The translations under genes were made by a program, and so were the position numbers. A stretch of DNA of 64,000 bases, from the NCBI GenBank assembly GCA_017632345.1, contig JAGBRL010000011.1:62001-126000 (forward strand). Reading direction: 5' to 3'. The DNA comes from Paludibacteraceae bacterium (GTDB lineage Bacteria > Bacteroidota > Bacteroidia > Bacteroidales > Paludibacteraceae). The notes under the pieces were generated by a model, which saw only the letters and a list, made by a program, of their open reading frames with translations, was not told where the DNA came from and searched no databases. This document shows positions 44,084-53,188 of the stretch, piece after piece. Each line of letters begins with the position of its first letter. Position 1 is the first letter of the stretch.

Positions 44084-44944
44084 ATGAATAATAAACTAAA
44101 GGTTTTTATTGTTATTCTTACTTTGTTGTTAGCATTGTTCTCCATCTTTGTTCTGTTCTGGGATAAAGGTCAGAATGTTATGCAAACTCAAAGTTCTGAG
44201 GAACTGACTTTTCGTTTTGAAAATGATGGCGCGGACAATCTTGAAGTGAAAGCCGGCAGTACGGAGTCGTGCGGCAGTCCGGTTGTGGATGAGAGGATGA
44301 AAGGGTATAGAGCGCGTGGTACGGCAGGTTATTTTGAAAATATGAATTTATCGCCAATAGTTTACGGAGAGCCGCTTAAAGTTCCTTATTTCGACAGTGT
44401 TAGAAAGGATTCGGCGGTCAGATTCTATGAGCCAGATATTTTGAGAATAGAGAAAAAAAACAAGGCTGTGGGCAATGCGCTTGGAAGCAACGGCATGACA
44501 AATGAATTCAGAACTTTGTATCATGAATATAATTTCTTTTACAGAGGGCGGCAGGCAGGAAGTCTCTATTATTCCATCTGCTACCATTATGAAGATTGCT
44601 CCCCGAACTTGTACCTTTATGTGCTGAATGGTAAGCTGGAAACCGTTTCGGGCAAGATGCTTGCCGTTGGTAATGGCTGTTTTGTGGAAAGCGAAGAGTC
44701 GGAGATGTTAGATGACTGCGAGATATGGCAGATAGACGCGGAGAATTATGTTACTTTCCTTTCGGATTCGACATTTATCATAAGTGAATGTAAACATTAT
44801 TCTGCAGTAGATGTGCTGACAGAAAAGAAGGGCAGCCTTGAAGAGTGTGAAAATATAGAGTATTTTATAAATTCAGAAGGAAAGATGTCGGAGATTGGTA
44901 GAGATACCGTTCGGACCTGGTCAAAAAATCTGGGCAGACAGTGA
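44084..44944 (+). CDS. Membrane-anchored protein of unknown function
   Basis: 286 residues. One hydrophobic segment (~6-26, FIVILTLLLALFSIFVLFW), probably an uncleaved anchor, then an extracytoplasmic part with YHEYNFFYRGRQAGSLYYSICYHYE and six or more Cys spread along the chain. No family recognised. It has a clean ATG and an intact frame, and ends just before a palindromic intergenic repeat. Its size and position resemble the other lone exported proteins in 42-45 kb, but there is no sequence similarity to them by eye. Confidence 0.65.
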   Translation: MNNKLKVFIVILTLLLALFSIFVLFWDKGQNVMQTQSSEELTFRFENDGADNLEVKAGSTESCGSPVVDERMKGYRARGTAGYFENMNLSPIVYGEPLKVPYFDSVRKDSAVRFYEPDILRIEKKNKAVGNALGSNGMTNEFRTLYHEYNFFYRGRQAGSLYYSICYHYEDCSPNLYLYVLNGKLETVSGKMLAVGNGCFVESEESEMLDDCEIWQIDAENYVTFLSDSTFIISECKHYSAVDVLTEKKGSLEECENIEYFINSEGKMSEIGRDTVRTWSKNLGRQ

Positions 44945-44948
44945 TTCT

Positions 44949-45128
44949 TTTTCAGACAATTTCTATAAATTAGGACGAGATGAATTGAAAGACGTTTTGT
45001 TTTTGATATGTCTTAATTTGCGAGTGCGCGGTGCGGCTATTGTTGCTGAACGTATATGAGCAAGAGCGGTAAAAGGGCTCAAAACGTCAGAGTCGGATTT
45101 AGAATAATTAACGGAACTTGTCTGAAAT
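44949..45128. repeat. Intergenic palindrome-ended repeat element (long form)
   Basis: The left arm starts TTTTCAGACAATTTCTATAA and ends GACGTTTTG. The right arm, read on the other strand, starts ATTTCAGACAAGTTCCGTTA and ends GACGTTTTG. Arms are ~48 bp, about 80 bp apart, with no coding frame. Related arms occur at 25581, 29735, 36041 and 52351. Confidence 0.6.
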
Positions 45129-45171
45129 ATCGAGAGAAAAGCAAAAATTGTTGCACTTTAGATGCATCTTC

Positions 45172-45202
45172 TTTGCTTTTTCAAATAAAAGAATTAACTT
45201 TG
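45172..45202 (+). promoter_or_regulatory. Complete promoter for rimP-nusA-infB
   Basis: TTTG at 45172-45175 and TAACTTTG at 45195-45202 are separated by 19 bp. The start would lie near 45209. Confidence 0.8.
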
Positions 45203-45221
45203 TGCCGATAGATTATGTGAT

Positions 45222-45248
45222 GGGGACGAAGAGTCCCCTATTTTATTG
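45222..45248 (+). promoter_or_regulatory. Terminator-like hairpin in rimP leader (attenuator candidate)
   Basis: GGGGAC (45222-45227) and GTCCCC (45233-45238) close a GAAGA loop, followed by TATTTTATTG. It sits between the promoter and the rimP ATG at 45264, so read-through must be allowed for the operon to be expressed. Confidence 0.65.
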
Positions 45249-45263
45249 CTAAAAAACGAGAAA

Positions 45264-45731
45264 ATGATAGAAAAGAGCGTTGTTAGGCAGATAGTTGACG
45301 AATTTATATCAGGCACAAATTATTTTGTGGTAGATGTGAACGTAAGCGCTGACAATCAGATTCTGATTGAGTTGGACTCTGAAGACGGGTTCTCCATAGA
45401 CGCTTGTGCGGAACTCACTAAGTTTGTTGAGTCTAAGTTGGACCGCGAAGTTGAGGATTACGAACTTGAGGTAGGCTCGCCGGGGCTCAGCACGCCTTTC
45501 AAAGTTCTGGAACAGTACAAAAAGTACATAGGCAGTGAAGTGGATGTGATGGACAACGAAAACACGAAATGGCAGGGCGTGTTGCTTTCGGCAGACGAGC
45601 AGCAGTTTGTGATAGAGATCACTTACAAGGCAAAGCCGGAAGGTGCAAAACGCAAAATTGATGTTACGGAAAACATCACTTTTACATACGATAAAATAAA
45701 ATATACAAAATATACTATTAGATTTAAATAG
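45264..45731 (+). CDS. rimP: Ribosome maturation factor RimP
   Basis: 155 residues from the ATG at 45264; a TTG 18 bp upstream would lie in the hairpin tail. Family blocks are LIELDSEDGFSIDACAELTKFVE and YELEVGSPGLSTPF. RimP helps assembly of the 30S subunit. First gene of rimP-nusA-infB, an order conserved across bacteria; nusA follows after 2 bp. Confidence 0.95.
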   Translation: MIEKSVVRQIVDEFISGTNYFVVDVNVSADNQILIELDSEDGFSIDACAELTKFVESKLDREVEDYELEVGSPGLSTPFKVLEQYKKYIGSEVDVMDNENTKWQGVLLSADEQQFVIEITYKAKPEGAKRKIDVTENITFTYDKIKYTKYTIRFK

Positions 45732-45733
45732 TC

Positions 45734-47080
45734 ATGGCTAAAAAAGAAGTGACAAATATGATCGAGACTTTTTCGGAGTTCAAAGAACTGAAAAATATCG
45801 ACAGAGGAACAATGATCAGCGTGTTGGAAGAGTCTTTCCGCAGCGTGATCTCTAAGATGTTTGGTACAGATGAAAACTACGACGTCATCATTAATCCGGA
45901 CAAGGGCGACTTTGAAATTTACAGAAACAGAGTTGTTGTCGAAGATGATGAAGTGGAAGATTTGAATGTGGAGATTCCTGTGTCTGAAGCGGTTCAGATT
46001 GATGAGGATTTTGAGGTTGGAGAAGAGGTGACTGAAAAGGTTGACTTCGCTTCTTTCGGACGCAGGGCAATATTGAACTTGCGTCAGACTCTTGCGTCTA
46101 AGATTCTTGACCTGCAGAAGGATAGCATCTATAACAAATATCGTGAAAAGATCGGAACGATAATTGTCGGAGAGGTTTATCAGGTTTGGAAAAAGGAAAT
46201 TTTGCTTTTGGACGACGAGGGCAACGAGATGCTTTTGCCTAAGTCGGAGCAGATTCCTACTGACTTCTACAAGAAGGGTGACACAATCAGGGCTGTTGTC
46301 GCAAAGGTTGACAATAAAAACAACAACCCTAAGATTATATTGTCAAGAACATCTCCTCTGTTTTTGCAGAGATTGTTTGAACTTGATGTTCCTGAAATTA
46401 ACGACGGGCTCATCACAATCCGCAGAATCGCCAGAATACCTGGGGAGAGGGCCAAGGTTGCGGTTGAGTCTTACGATGAGCGCATAGACCCTGTAGGCGC
46501 TTGTGTCGGCATGAAGGGAGCGCGTATTCACGGAATCGTCAGAGAGTTGAGAAATGAGAATATTGACGTTATTAACTACACAAACAATGTTTCCCTCTTC
46601 ATTTCGAGAGCTCTAAGCCCTGCCAGAATTTCGTCTATCCGTCTTATCGAAGAGCACCAAAGAGCAGAGGTGTTCTTGAAGCCAGAGGAGGTGTCTCTTG
46701 CTATCGGTAAGGGCGGTATGAATATCAAACTTGCCAGCATGCTTACAGAGTACAAGATAGATGTGTTCCGTGATATTGATGACACTGTTGACGGTGAGGA
46801 CATCTATTTGGAAGAGTTTGAAGATGAAATCGACCCATGGATTATCGATGTGCTGAAAGGCATCGGATGTGATACAGCCAAGAATGTGCTTAGCATTCCG
46901 AGAGACGAACTTATCAAACGTACAGATTTGGAAGAAGAGACTGTTGACGAACTTCTTGCTATTCTGAGCGCCGAGTTTGAGGGCGAGGACGTCGACAGCA
47001 GGGATTATGAAGATGATGAACAGGCAAGAATCGACACTCCGGAAGCTGCAGACGAAGAGTCTGAGAAGCGTGAGGAGTAA
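45734..47080 (+). CDS. nusA: Transcription termination/antitermination factor NusA
   Basis: 448 residues. N-terminal RNA-polymerase-binding domain (~1-130) with an acidic insertion, S1 domain (~135-200, GTIIVGEVYQVWKKEILL), KH1/KH2 (~205-345, VGACVGMKGARIHGIVREL and LAIGKGGMNIKLAS) and a C-terminal acidic segment with a helix-hairpin-helix-like stretch (~365-415). NusA controls pausing, termination and antitermination. In E. coli its operon is autoregulated through leader terminators, which makes the hairpins before rimP and infB relevant here. Confidence 0.97.
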   Translation: MAKKEVTNMIETFSEFKELKNIDRGTMISVLEESFRSVISKMFGTDENYDVIINPDKGDFEIYRNRVVVEDDEVEDLNVEIPVSEAVQIDEDFEVGEEVTEKVDFASFGRRAILNLRQTLASKILDLQKDSIYNKYREKIGTIIVGEVYQVWKKEILLLDDEGNEMLLPKSEQIPTDFYKKGDTIRAVVAKVDNKNNNPKIILSRTSPLFLQRLFELDVPEINDGLITIRRIARIPGERAKVAVESYDERIDPVGACVGMKGARIHGIVRELRNENIDVINYTNNVSLFISRALSPARISSIRLIEEHQRAEVFLKPEEVSLAIGKGGMNIKLASMLTEYKIDVFRDIDDTVDGEDIYLEEFEDEIDPWIIDVLKGIGCDTAKNVLSIPRDELIKRTDLEEETVDELLAILSAEFEGEDVDSRDYEDDEQARIDTPEAADEESEKREE

Positions 47081-47100
47081 TAGGTACGTTTCGGTGAAGG

Positions 47101-47131
47101 TTTCGGGAGAGCGAGGGCTCTCCGTCCGAAA
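47101..47131 (+). other. Stem-loop after nusA
   Basis: TTTCGG-GAGAGC pairs with GCTCTC-CGT-CCGAAA around a GAGG loop, 21 bp after the nusA stop. No T-run follows, so it is not a standard terminator. Confidence 0.6.
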
Positions 47132-47174
47132 TCTGTGAGTGTTGTGAAACTGAGGTTTCGCATTTTAATGTCAA

Positions 47175-47312
47175 TTTTAGAAGCTGTTTATTTCGTCCGG
47201 ATATTGTCGGAACGTGCGTCTTGCGCGATTATGACATCATTTGAGAGGGTGGGTGAACGACAACTTCAAATTGGACTATGTGATTTTAATTAAGAAATAA
47301 CAGCTTCTAAAG
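47175..47312 (+). promoter_or_regulatory. Long-range inverted repeat enclosing infB leader
   Basis: TTTAGAAGCTGTTTATTTC (47176-47194) pairs with GAAATAACAGCTTCTAAA (47294-47311), 18 bp with one bulged T, around ~100 nt of leader. The closing strand ends 16 nt before the infB ATG. Confidence 0.65.
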
Positions 47313-47327
47313 GTATTAAGTCAGAAT

Positions 47328-50153
47328 ATGCGATTAGGTAAAATAGTAAGAGAGTTGAATGTGGGGCTTTCCACTGTGGCGAAATTCTTGCAGAAAAAGG
47401 GTTTCGATGTTTCCGAAGATCCTAATTATAGGATTTCGGAAGAGGAGGTGGATTTGCTTTACAAAGAGTTTAGCAAGGATAAGGCTTTTAAAAAGGATTC
47501 TGAGAAAAGCAGGCAGCAGCAGAAAAAGAAGATGAAGGAGAAGAAGGATTCTGTCTCTATTATGAACGATGATGAGCAGAGCGTGAAAATAGAGGCTCCT
47601 GTAATCGGAATTAAGCAGGTTGGAATGATTGATATTGATTCTGTTAATAAGCCTAAAGGTAATAATAAGACAGAGAAAAAGCCAGAGGTGAAGAAGGAGG
47701 TGAAAGAGGCTCCTGAAAACCAAGTGGCAGAGAATGTCGTTGCTCAGTCTGCAGAAAGCGTGTCGGAGCATGTCGCTCCTGAAAAAACAAAGCCTGCGGC
47801 GGAGCCTGAGCCGACTAACGTCGTTGCTGAAACTACAGAGAAAAAAGAGCCGGACACAGATGTTCAGTCTGCGGACGACGAAGTTTTCAGACTTAGCCCT
47901 AAATCTCCGGGGGTGAAACTTAACGTTTTGGGTAAGCTGGATCTAGACTCTATAAATTCTAAGACTCGTCCGGACAAGAAGTCTAAGGCTGAGAAGAATA
48001 AGATGAGAGATAAGCAGAATCAGCAGAAAAACGCTCAGAAAGGCGGAGGAAACGGCGAGAAGAAAAAGAGAAACCGTATAGCTCAGGGCGAAAAGGTTGA
48101 TATTGCTAATTTCAAAAACGGCGAGAAGAAGGGAGGCGGCCAGGGTAATAACGGCGGCCAGAACGGAAATGCCGGAAATAATGGAGAAAAGAACCGCAAA
48201 AAGAACGGTAAGAACAAAAATAATAATAACAATAATGTAAAGGCTGAAATCAGCGACGAAGCTGTTCAGAAACAGATAAAGGAGACGCTGGCTCGTCTTA
48301 CTAACAAAGGTCAGAACAGCAAGGGCGCGAAGCACCGCCGTGACAAGCGTGAGCTTCAGAGCCAGAAGCAGCAAGAGCTGGAAGAACAGGAACGTCTGGA
48401 ACAGAACAAACTCAAAATTACAGAGTTTGTTACGGTAAGCGAACTCGCTACGATGATGGATGTGCCTGTGACTAAGGTTATCGGAACTTGTATGAGCCTC
48501 GGCTTGATGGTGTCTATAAACCAGCGTCTTGATGCGGAAACTATTAACATTGTGGCTGATGAGTTCGGTTTTGAGACTGAATATATCAGCGCCGAGGTTG
48601 CTGAAGCTATTCAGGAAGAGGAGGACAACGAAGAGGACTTGGTTTCTCGTCCGCCTATCGTTACTGTGATGGGGCATGTTGACCACGGTAAGACTTCTTT
48701 GCTCGACTATATAAGGCAAACTAATGTGATTGCCGGCGAGGCTGGTGGTATCACTCAGCATATCGGGGCTTATAACGTTACTTTGTCTAATGGACAGCAA
48801 ATCACGTTCTTGGATACTCCGGGGCACGAGGCGTTTACCGCAATGCGTGCGCGCGGAGCTAAAGTAACTGACCTTGCGATTATTATTGTGGCGGCAGATG
48901 ATGATGTGATGCCTCAGACTAAGGAGGCTATAAATCACGCTTCTGTGGCTGGTGTGCCTATTGTCTTTGCAATTAATAAAATTGATAAGCCTACTGCTAA
49001 TCCGGATAAGATTAAAGAGTCTTTGGCTAATCTGAACTATTTGGTTGAAGAATGGGGCGGAAAGTATCAGTCTCAGGATATTGCGGCTAAAAAGGGTATC
49101 GGTGTTCCTGAACTTATGGAAAAGGTGCTTCTTGAGGCTGAAATGCTGGACTTGAAGGCTAATCCTAACAGAAAGGCGACTGGCTCTATTATTGAGTCTC
49201 AGCTGGATAAGGGTAGAGGATACGTTTCTACAGTGTTGGTCAGCAATGGTACGCTCCGTGTTGGCGACGTGGTTGTGGCTGGTACTCACCACGGAAAAAT
49301 CAAGGCAATGTTCAATGAACGAAATCAGCGTATCAAGGAGGCTAAACCTTCCGAACCTGCTCTGATTCTCGGTCTTAACGGAGCGCCTCAGGCTGGTGAC
49401 AATTTCAATGTGATGGATACTGAGCAGGAGGCAAGGGATATTGCTAACAAGCGTGAACAGCTTCAGCGTGAGCAGGGTCTGAGAACTTCTAAGCACTTGA
49501 CTCTCGATGAAATCGGACGTCGTATTGCGTTGGGTAACTTCCAGGAACTGAACGTTATCGTTAAAGGGGATGTGGACGGCTCTATAGAGGCGTTGTCAGA
49601 CTCTATCTTGAAACTTTCTACAGAACAGATTCAGGTTAATGTGATTCACAAGGCTGTGGGGCAGATTTCAGAGTCTGATGTTATGCTTGCTGCAGCATCT
49701 AACGCTATTATCATAGGTTTCCAGGTTAGACCGTCGCAGGCGGCTCGTAAGATAGCTGAAAAAGAGGATATCGACATCAGACTTTATTCTATTATCTATG
49801 ATGCCATAGAAGAGATTAAAGATGCGATGGAGGGTATGCTTTCTCCGGAACTGAAGGAAGAGATAACTGGTACTGCCGAAATTCAGAATGTGTTCAAGAT
49901 AACGAAGGTAGGAACGGTTGCCGGATGTCTTGTGCGTGAGGGTAAAATCAAAAGAGGCAATAAGGTTCGCGTTATCCGTGATGGTATCGTAATCTTTACT
50001 GGTGATCTTGCGTCGCTTAAGCGATTTAAGGATGATGTCAAGGAGGTTGTGACTGGATATGAATGCGGTTTGAACATTCAGGGTTACAATGACCTTAAGG
50101 TGGGCGATATAATCGAAGGATTTGAACAGGTTGAAGTTGCTCGTAAACTTTAA
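47328..50153 (+). CDS. infB: Translation initiation factor IF-2
   Basis: 941 residues. N-terminal IF2_N (~1-50, [20 protein letters not shown]), a long Lys/Glu/Asn-rich linker (~55-375), a second IF2_N-like unit (~395-425), then the GTPase core with G1 GHVDHGKT (449-456), DTPGHEA, NKID and domains II-IV to residue 941. IF-2 brings initiator fMet-tRNA to the 30S subunit and helps subunit joining. Unusually, 247 bp of structured non-coding sequence separate it from nusA. A terminator follows. Confidence 0.98.
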   Translation: MRLGKIVRELNVGLSTVAKFLQKKGFDVSEDPNYRISEEEVDLLYKEFSKDKAFKKDSEKSRQQQKKKMKEKKDSVSIMNDDEQSVKIEAPVIGIKQVGMIDIDSVNKPKGNNKTEKKPEVKKEVKEAPENQVAENVVAQSAESVSEHVAPEKTKPAAEPEPTNVVAETTEKKEPDTDVQSADDEVFRLSPKSPGVKLNVLGKLDLDSINSKTRPDKKSKAEKNKMRDKQNQQKNAQKGGGNGEKKKRNRIAQGEKVDIANFKNGEKKGGGQGNNGGQNGNAGNNGEKNRKKNGKNKNNNNNNVKAEISDEAVQKQIKETLARLTNKGQNSKGAKHRRDKRELQSQKQQELEEQERLEQNKLKITEFVTVSELATMMDVPVTKVIGTCMSLGLMVSINQRLDAETINIVADEFGFETEYISAEVAEAIQEEEDNEEDLVSRPPIVTVMGHVDHGKTSLLDYIRQTNVIAGEAGGITQHIGAYNVTLSNGQQITFLDTPGHEAFTAMRARGAKVTDLAIIIVAADDDVMPQTKEAINHASVAGVPIVFAINKIDKPTANPDKIKESLANLNYLVEEWGGKYQSQDIAAKKGIGVPELMEKVLLEAEMLDLKANPNRKATGSIIESQLDKGRGYVSTVLVSNGTLRVGDVVVAGTHHGKIKAMFNERNQRIKEAKPSEPALILGLNGAPQAGDNFNVMDTEQEARDIANKREQLQREQGLRTSKHLTLDEIGRRIALGNFQELNVIVKGDVDGSIEALSDSILKLSTEQIQVNVIHKAVGQISESDVMLAAASNAIIIGFQVRPSQAARKIAEKEDIDIRLYSIIYDAIEEIKDAMEGMLSPELKEEITGTAEIQNVFKITKVGTVAGCLVREGKIKRGNKVRVIRDGIVIFTGDLASLKRFKDDVKEVVTGYECGLNIQGYNDLKVGDIIEGFEQVEVARKL

Positions 50154-50170
50154 AAAATAATCATGTCAGA

Positions 50171-50210
50171 TTAAGCCGTGAATTGCAGATGCAGTTTGCG
50201 GCTTTTTTTT
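50171..50210 (+). terminator. Terminator of the rimP-nusA-infB operon
   Basis: AAGCCGTGAATTGC pairs with GCAGTTTGCGGCTT (two internal mismatches), followed by eight T. Confidence 0.85.
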
Positions 50211-50267
50211 GCAACTGACTCTTTCTTTTTATTTTGATAGTGAGGTGAGTAAACTTCAGTTCTCGTT

Positions 50268-51014
50268 CTATTCGAATATCTCTTTCATAACATCTAAAGA
50301 TTTGATTTCTCCGAAGCCCTGTATGTGCAGCTGGTAATAACTGACAATCTGAGACAGAAGAAGTTGACGTTCAGCGCGAGAAAATCGGAAATAAGTCATG
50401 TTTCTATAATTTATACGCAAAAGATTGAGCAGGGTAGCGCTCTCGGCTTTGTCTAAAAAATGTCGATGAAAAGGCTTGTTTTGAGTGTAGGCAGACGATT
50501 TTAGGTCGAAAAATGAGTATGTCTGCATAGCGATAGAGGTCTTTCTAATTTCATTCGCATCAGGAGTGAAACCGAGGAAGTTGCTGAGTTTTACAAGGAA
50601 AGCGATGTGGAAATTTGCAATGTTTCCGGGGTGAAACTCTAAAATTTTGACAGAATTGTAAAGAAAAGAGAACAATGGCAAGTCGCTCTCCCCAGCGCGC
50701 AACGCGTGCAGCAGAAATTCAGCAATAAACATGGCGACAGCGTTTTTGTAAGGGTTGGAGATAATGCCTAGCGATGAACTCTCTGCCTGGACATCTTTTG
50801 CAACCTGTAAGTCGGAACTTGATTTGGAGTCGGAGATGATAGAGACGAGAGACAAAGGCTGCAAGAAAGCCATACGCCTGCCCGTCTTTTTGCTTTTTGT
50901 GCCGTAAAGAACATAACTGACACGGCCGTACTTTTCTGAATAGACGGTCAGTATAGACGAGTTTTCTTTATGCTTTCTGTTAGACAGAATTATGGCTTTA
51001 GTCTCTGTAATCAC
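50268..51014 (-). CDS. recO: DNA repair protein RecO
   Basis: 248 residues, starting with GTG at 51014; no ATG is available nearby. The N-terminal OB fold ETKAIILSNRKHKENSSILTVYSEKYGRVSYV is followed by a helical C-terminal domain. The four-Cys zinc site of many RecO proteins is not visible. RecO loads RecA onto gaps together with RecR. It follows the DUF5715 gene by 9 bp and is probably the last gene of a three-gene transcript starting with the thioesterase. Confidence 0.9.
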   Translation of the reverse strand: MITETKAIILSNRKHKENSSILTVYSEKYGRVSYVLYGTKSKKTGRRMAFLQPLSLVSIISDSKSSSDLQVAKDVQAESSSLGIISNPYKNAVAMFIAEFLLHALRAGESDLPLFSFLYNSVKILEFHPGNIANFHIAFLVKLSNFLGFTPDANEIRKTSIAMQTYSFFDLKSSAYTQNKPFHRHFLDKAESATLLNLLRINYRNMTYFRFSRAERQLLLSQIVSYYQLHIQGFGEIKSLDVMKEIFE

Positions 51015-51023
51015 TTTATGGCA

Positions 51024-51779
51024 CTATTGGATTACTGTTATGTGCAAGCACAACTGTTTATTCTCTTTCATAACAAGACAGCACTTCTCTTTGCGAATTT
51101 CACGTACCGTTTGCTCCAAAATTCTCCTGATGACGAGATATTGCACATCGGTGCTGTCGCAGTTGCGATGAAACTCAAGTCTGGAGATGTCGAACGTTGT
51201 TCCGTATATATGAGAAGACGTTTTACGTGTTGCGTTTTTATTTCTTTTGTGCAAATTACGCTGACTTTCGTCAGTTCTCAAAGCTGAGTTTATATAAAAA
51301 GCATATTCGCGCTGTCTGCGTTTCTTCAGATTTGCATGAAAACGTTCGCCAATCTCATAAAGAAGATTGACGGCCTCAGGAGTAAGATAAGGGTGTGAGT
51401 GAGTCATCTCCTTCACTTTGAAATACTTGTTATCCTCAAGTTTCACAAGCTTCTTGTTTTTCAACAAAGAGTCTTTCGCATAAAGAAATTCTTCATCAGT
51501 AAAGAAAGGGTACTCAAGACCTTGCTTTTGGGCGAAAAGCAGATGATCTGCATTGCAGTCCCTTAAAAAGTGAGTTGCTTTTATAGTTTCGAGATATTCA
51601 CCCTCAAGTGTTGGAAAAGTGTCCTCGTCAGCAATCTCTATTTCGTCAACCAAAGACGAGTCTGCCGAGAAACTGTCACAAGGCATCTCGGTGTCAGATA
51701 CAATTTTCTGGGTTCCATTTCTGTCAGAAGAGCAAGATACAAAAACTGCAATAAACAACAAAACAAAAGCGAGCCTCAT
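51024..51779 (-). CDS. DUF5715 lipoprotein (M15-peptidase-like)
   Basis: 251 residues. Lipobox AVFVSC at residue ~16. The C-terminal half (~150-251) has YINSALRTDESQRNLHKRN, SSHIYGTTFDISR and LCLHITVIQ. The pattern of His..Asp..His is like the zinc ligands of M15-type D,D-carboxypeptidases and of the DUF5715 family in Bacteroidetes. A peptidoglycan-related hydrolase at the outer membrane or periplasm is plausible; activity is unproven. It overlaps the thioesterase gene by 4 bp (ATGA) and precedes recO by 9 bp. Confidence 0.82.
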   Translation of the reverse strand: MRLAFVLLFIAVFVSCSSDRNGTQKIVSDTEMPCDSFSADSSLVDEIEIADEDTFPTLEGEYLETIKATHFLRDCNADHLLFAQKQGLEYPFFTDEEFLYAKDSLLKNKKLVKLEDNKYFKVKEMTHSHPYLTPEAVNLLYEIGERFHANLKKRRQREYAFYINSALRTDESQRNLHKRNKNATRKTSSHIYGTTFDISRLEFHRNCDSTDVQYLVIRRILEQTVREIRKEKCCLVMKENKQLCLHITVIQ

Positions 51780-52183
51780 AGAACATCAGTTTTTTTAGGT
51801 TCTTGTTCTTTACGATATGCAGTAGAATTAAATACCGCAACAAGCTCTCCATTTTCTGCAGTTATATCTACCTTGTAGCCGGCAACAGTTCTGCGAAGAT
51901 ATATCTCAGAGGCGGTAGCTGTAAGTTTGCCAGAAGAGACCGCTTTTATGAAACTGATGTTGGCGTCCAAAGAGACAGCCATCTTTCCGCGTGAGTTTGC
52001 GGCTGCAGCAAAAGCAAGGTCAGCAAGAGTAAATAAGGCCCCACCTTGCACCGTTCCAGCTCCATTGAGATGCTTCTCTTCTATTTGCATTTCCGCAATA
52101 GCACGCCCCTCTCCAAATTCAATAAGCTTAACGCCGTTGCCTACTGCAAATCTGTCATTGTCAAAAAAATCTTTAAGCGTCAT
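51776..52183 (-). CDS. PaaI-type hotdog-fold thioesterase
   Basis: 135 residues, the full length for a single hotdog domain. HLNGAGTVQGGALFTLADLAFAAAANS is the family's catalytic stretch: Asn near the start, and a helix carrying the catalytic Asp in TLADLAF. These cytoplasmic enzymes hydrolyse acyl-CoA or aryl-CoA thioesters; the substrate is not readable. First gene of a three-gene run with DUF5715 and recO. Minus-strand TAATTTTG (52218-52211) lies 28-35 bp upstream. Confidence 0.9.
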   Translation of the reverse strand: MTLKDFFDNDRFAVGNGVKLIEFGEGRAIAEMQIEEKHLNGAGTVQGGALFTLADLAFAAAANSRGKMAVSLDANISFIKAVSSGKLTATASEIYLRRTVAGYKVDITAENGELVAVFNSTAYRKEQEPKKTDVL

Positions 52184-52210
52184 TTCGTTTCGTGTTTATA
52201 AATTCTTCTG

Positions 52211-52218
52211 CAAAATTA
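52211..52218 (-). promoter_or_regulatory. -7 box for thioesterase-DUF5715-recO
   Basis: Minus-strand TAATTTTG matches TAnnTTTG. Confidence 0.5.
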
Positions 52219-52350
52219 AGAAAAAGAGTTATCCTTTGTAGTTTCTATGTTCTGAAATTTGTTTCGGATGTATCCCAATCTGCAATTATCTGTTTGGTTC
52301 CGATACCTGCATGTTTTTTGCAAATATAGTTAATCGAAACAAAAAAAATC

Positions 52351-52386
52351 TTTCAAAATCATTTCGGCACAATTATATAAATTGTC
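52351..52386 (-). repeat. Single-arm copy of the intergenic repeat
   Basis: The minus strand begins GACAATTTATATAATTGTG and continues GCCGAAATGATTTTGAAA, aligning with the left arm at 44955-44990. The flank TTGCAAATATAGTTAATCGA resembles CGCAAATATAATCGACC at 29937. Confidence 0.55.
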
Positions 52387-52393
52387 ATAAAAA

Positions 52394-52864
52394 TTAAACG
52401 GAAGCCTCTTTGTTCTCTTGCAACATCTCTCTAAGTTCATTAAAGACCTTTTCTAGCTTATTCATCTCATAAGACATGAACTTGTAAAATTCAGGCCAAT
52501 CCTCCTGCCTATGTATGTCAATTCCGCGTTTTTCTTTATAAATTCTTGAAACTACCGTTCCGCAAGGCTTTTCATAAAGCAATTCCCATGTCGCATCAGC
52601 AAAATGTTCTTCTACAATCACTTTGTATCTTTCGAGAATTTCAAGCAGTTCAAGTCGGCGCTCCTCCCTTGGGTGATTCAGTTCAAGAATCACAAAAGCA
52701 CCTTCGCGAGTGGCGTCAAATTTCATTTCAATACCCTTTATCTTCGTGTTATAAAGAATCCACTTTTTTTTACGATACTTGAAACGCGGAAGATTTTCGC
52801 AAAAAGCGTCAAATCCACCCCAGAAATTACGTTTCAACTGCTTCATTTCCTCCCTTGAATACAT
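52394..52864 (-). CDS. DUF4268 family protein
   Basis: 156 residues, soluble, rich in charged helices. MYSREEMKQLKRNFWGGFDAF at the start and IKGIEMKFDATREGAFVILEL, then WELLYEKPCGTVVSRI, follow the DUF4268 pattern. Similar domains occur alone in Bacteroidetes and attached to restriction-like proteins elsewhere; no function is established. It lies between the palindromic repeat arm and the Cys-rich small protein; 26 bp separate it from the latter, on the same strand. Confidence 0.85.
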   Translation of the reverse strand: MYSREEMKQLKRNFWGGFDAFCENLPRFKYRKKKWILYNTKIKGIEMKFDATREGAFVILELNHPREERRLELLEILERYKVIVEEHFADATWELLYEKPCGTVVSRIYKEKRGIDIHRQEDWPEFYKFMSYEMNKLEKVFNELREMLQENKEASV

Positions 52865-52890
52865 AATTTATAAGTTTTAATGTTAGAAAA

Positions 52891-53184
52891 TCACTTGCAA
52901 AGCAAATGTCTTATAGCCTCAGCTGGCGCATAAATTAGCATACGTGGGCCAGAGAAACGCATCACTTCACATATTTTTTGCTTCATCAGAGGCTTGTAAC
53001 AATGCGTCGGGCAACTCCTGCACGACGTTTTTTTGTCGCCATATTTACATCGGTCAAGCCTTTCATGAGCGTACTTTTCAAGTTCCTGGCAAGCTGCGCA
53101 CAAAGAAAAGTTTCCTTCATGTTTCTTGCAAAAGATGCGGATCATCAACGAGACCGTTTTCTTTTCTCTCTCTATTCTGCCCAT
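52891..53184 (-). CDS. Nitrous-oxide-stimulated promoter family protein (Cys-rich)
   Basis: 97 residues from the ATG at 53184. An ATG at 53202 would overlap the preceding gene and add six residues not usual in the family. Cys ligands are arranged as CxxC (LCAACQELEKYAHERLD), then CKYGDKKTSCRSCPTHCYKP. The end RFSGPRMLIYAPAEAIRHLL is diagnostic. The name comes from a transposon-promoter context in other bacteria; the biochemical role is unknown, with a metal or Fe-S site likely. It follows the DPP-IV-type peptidase by 4 bp. Confidence 0.88.
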   Translation of the reverse strand: MGRIEREKKTVSLMIRIFCKKHEGNFSLCAACQELEKYAHERLDRCKYGDKKTSCRSCPTHCYKPLMKQKICEVMRFSGPRMLIYAPAEAIRHLLCK

Positions 53185-53188
53185 AAAA

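Noticed and set aside
47943-49496. Open frame of 517 codons on the minus strand inside infB
   Set aside because: It lies wholly antisense to a certain infB frame, has low-complexity Leu/Ser-rich translation and no family resemblance. It reflects codon use of infB, not a gene.
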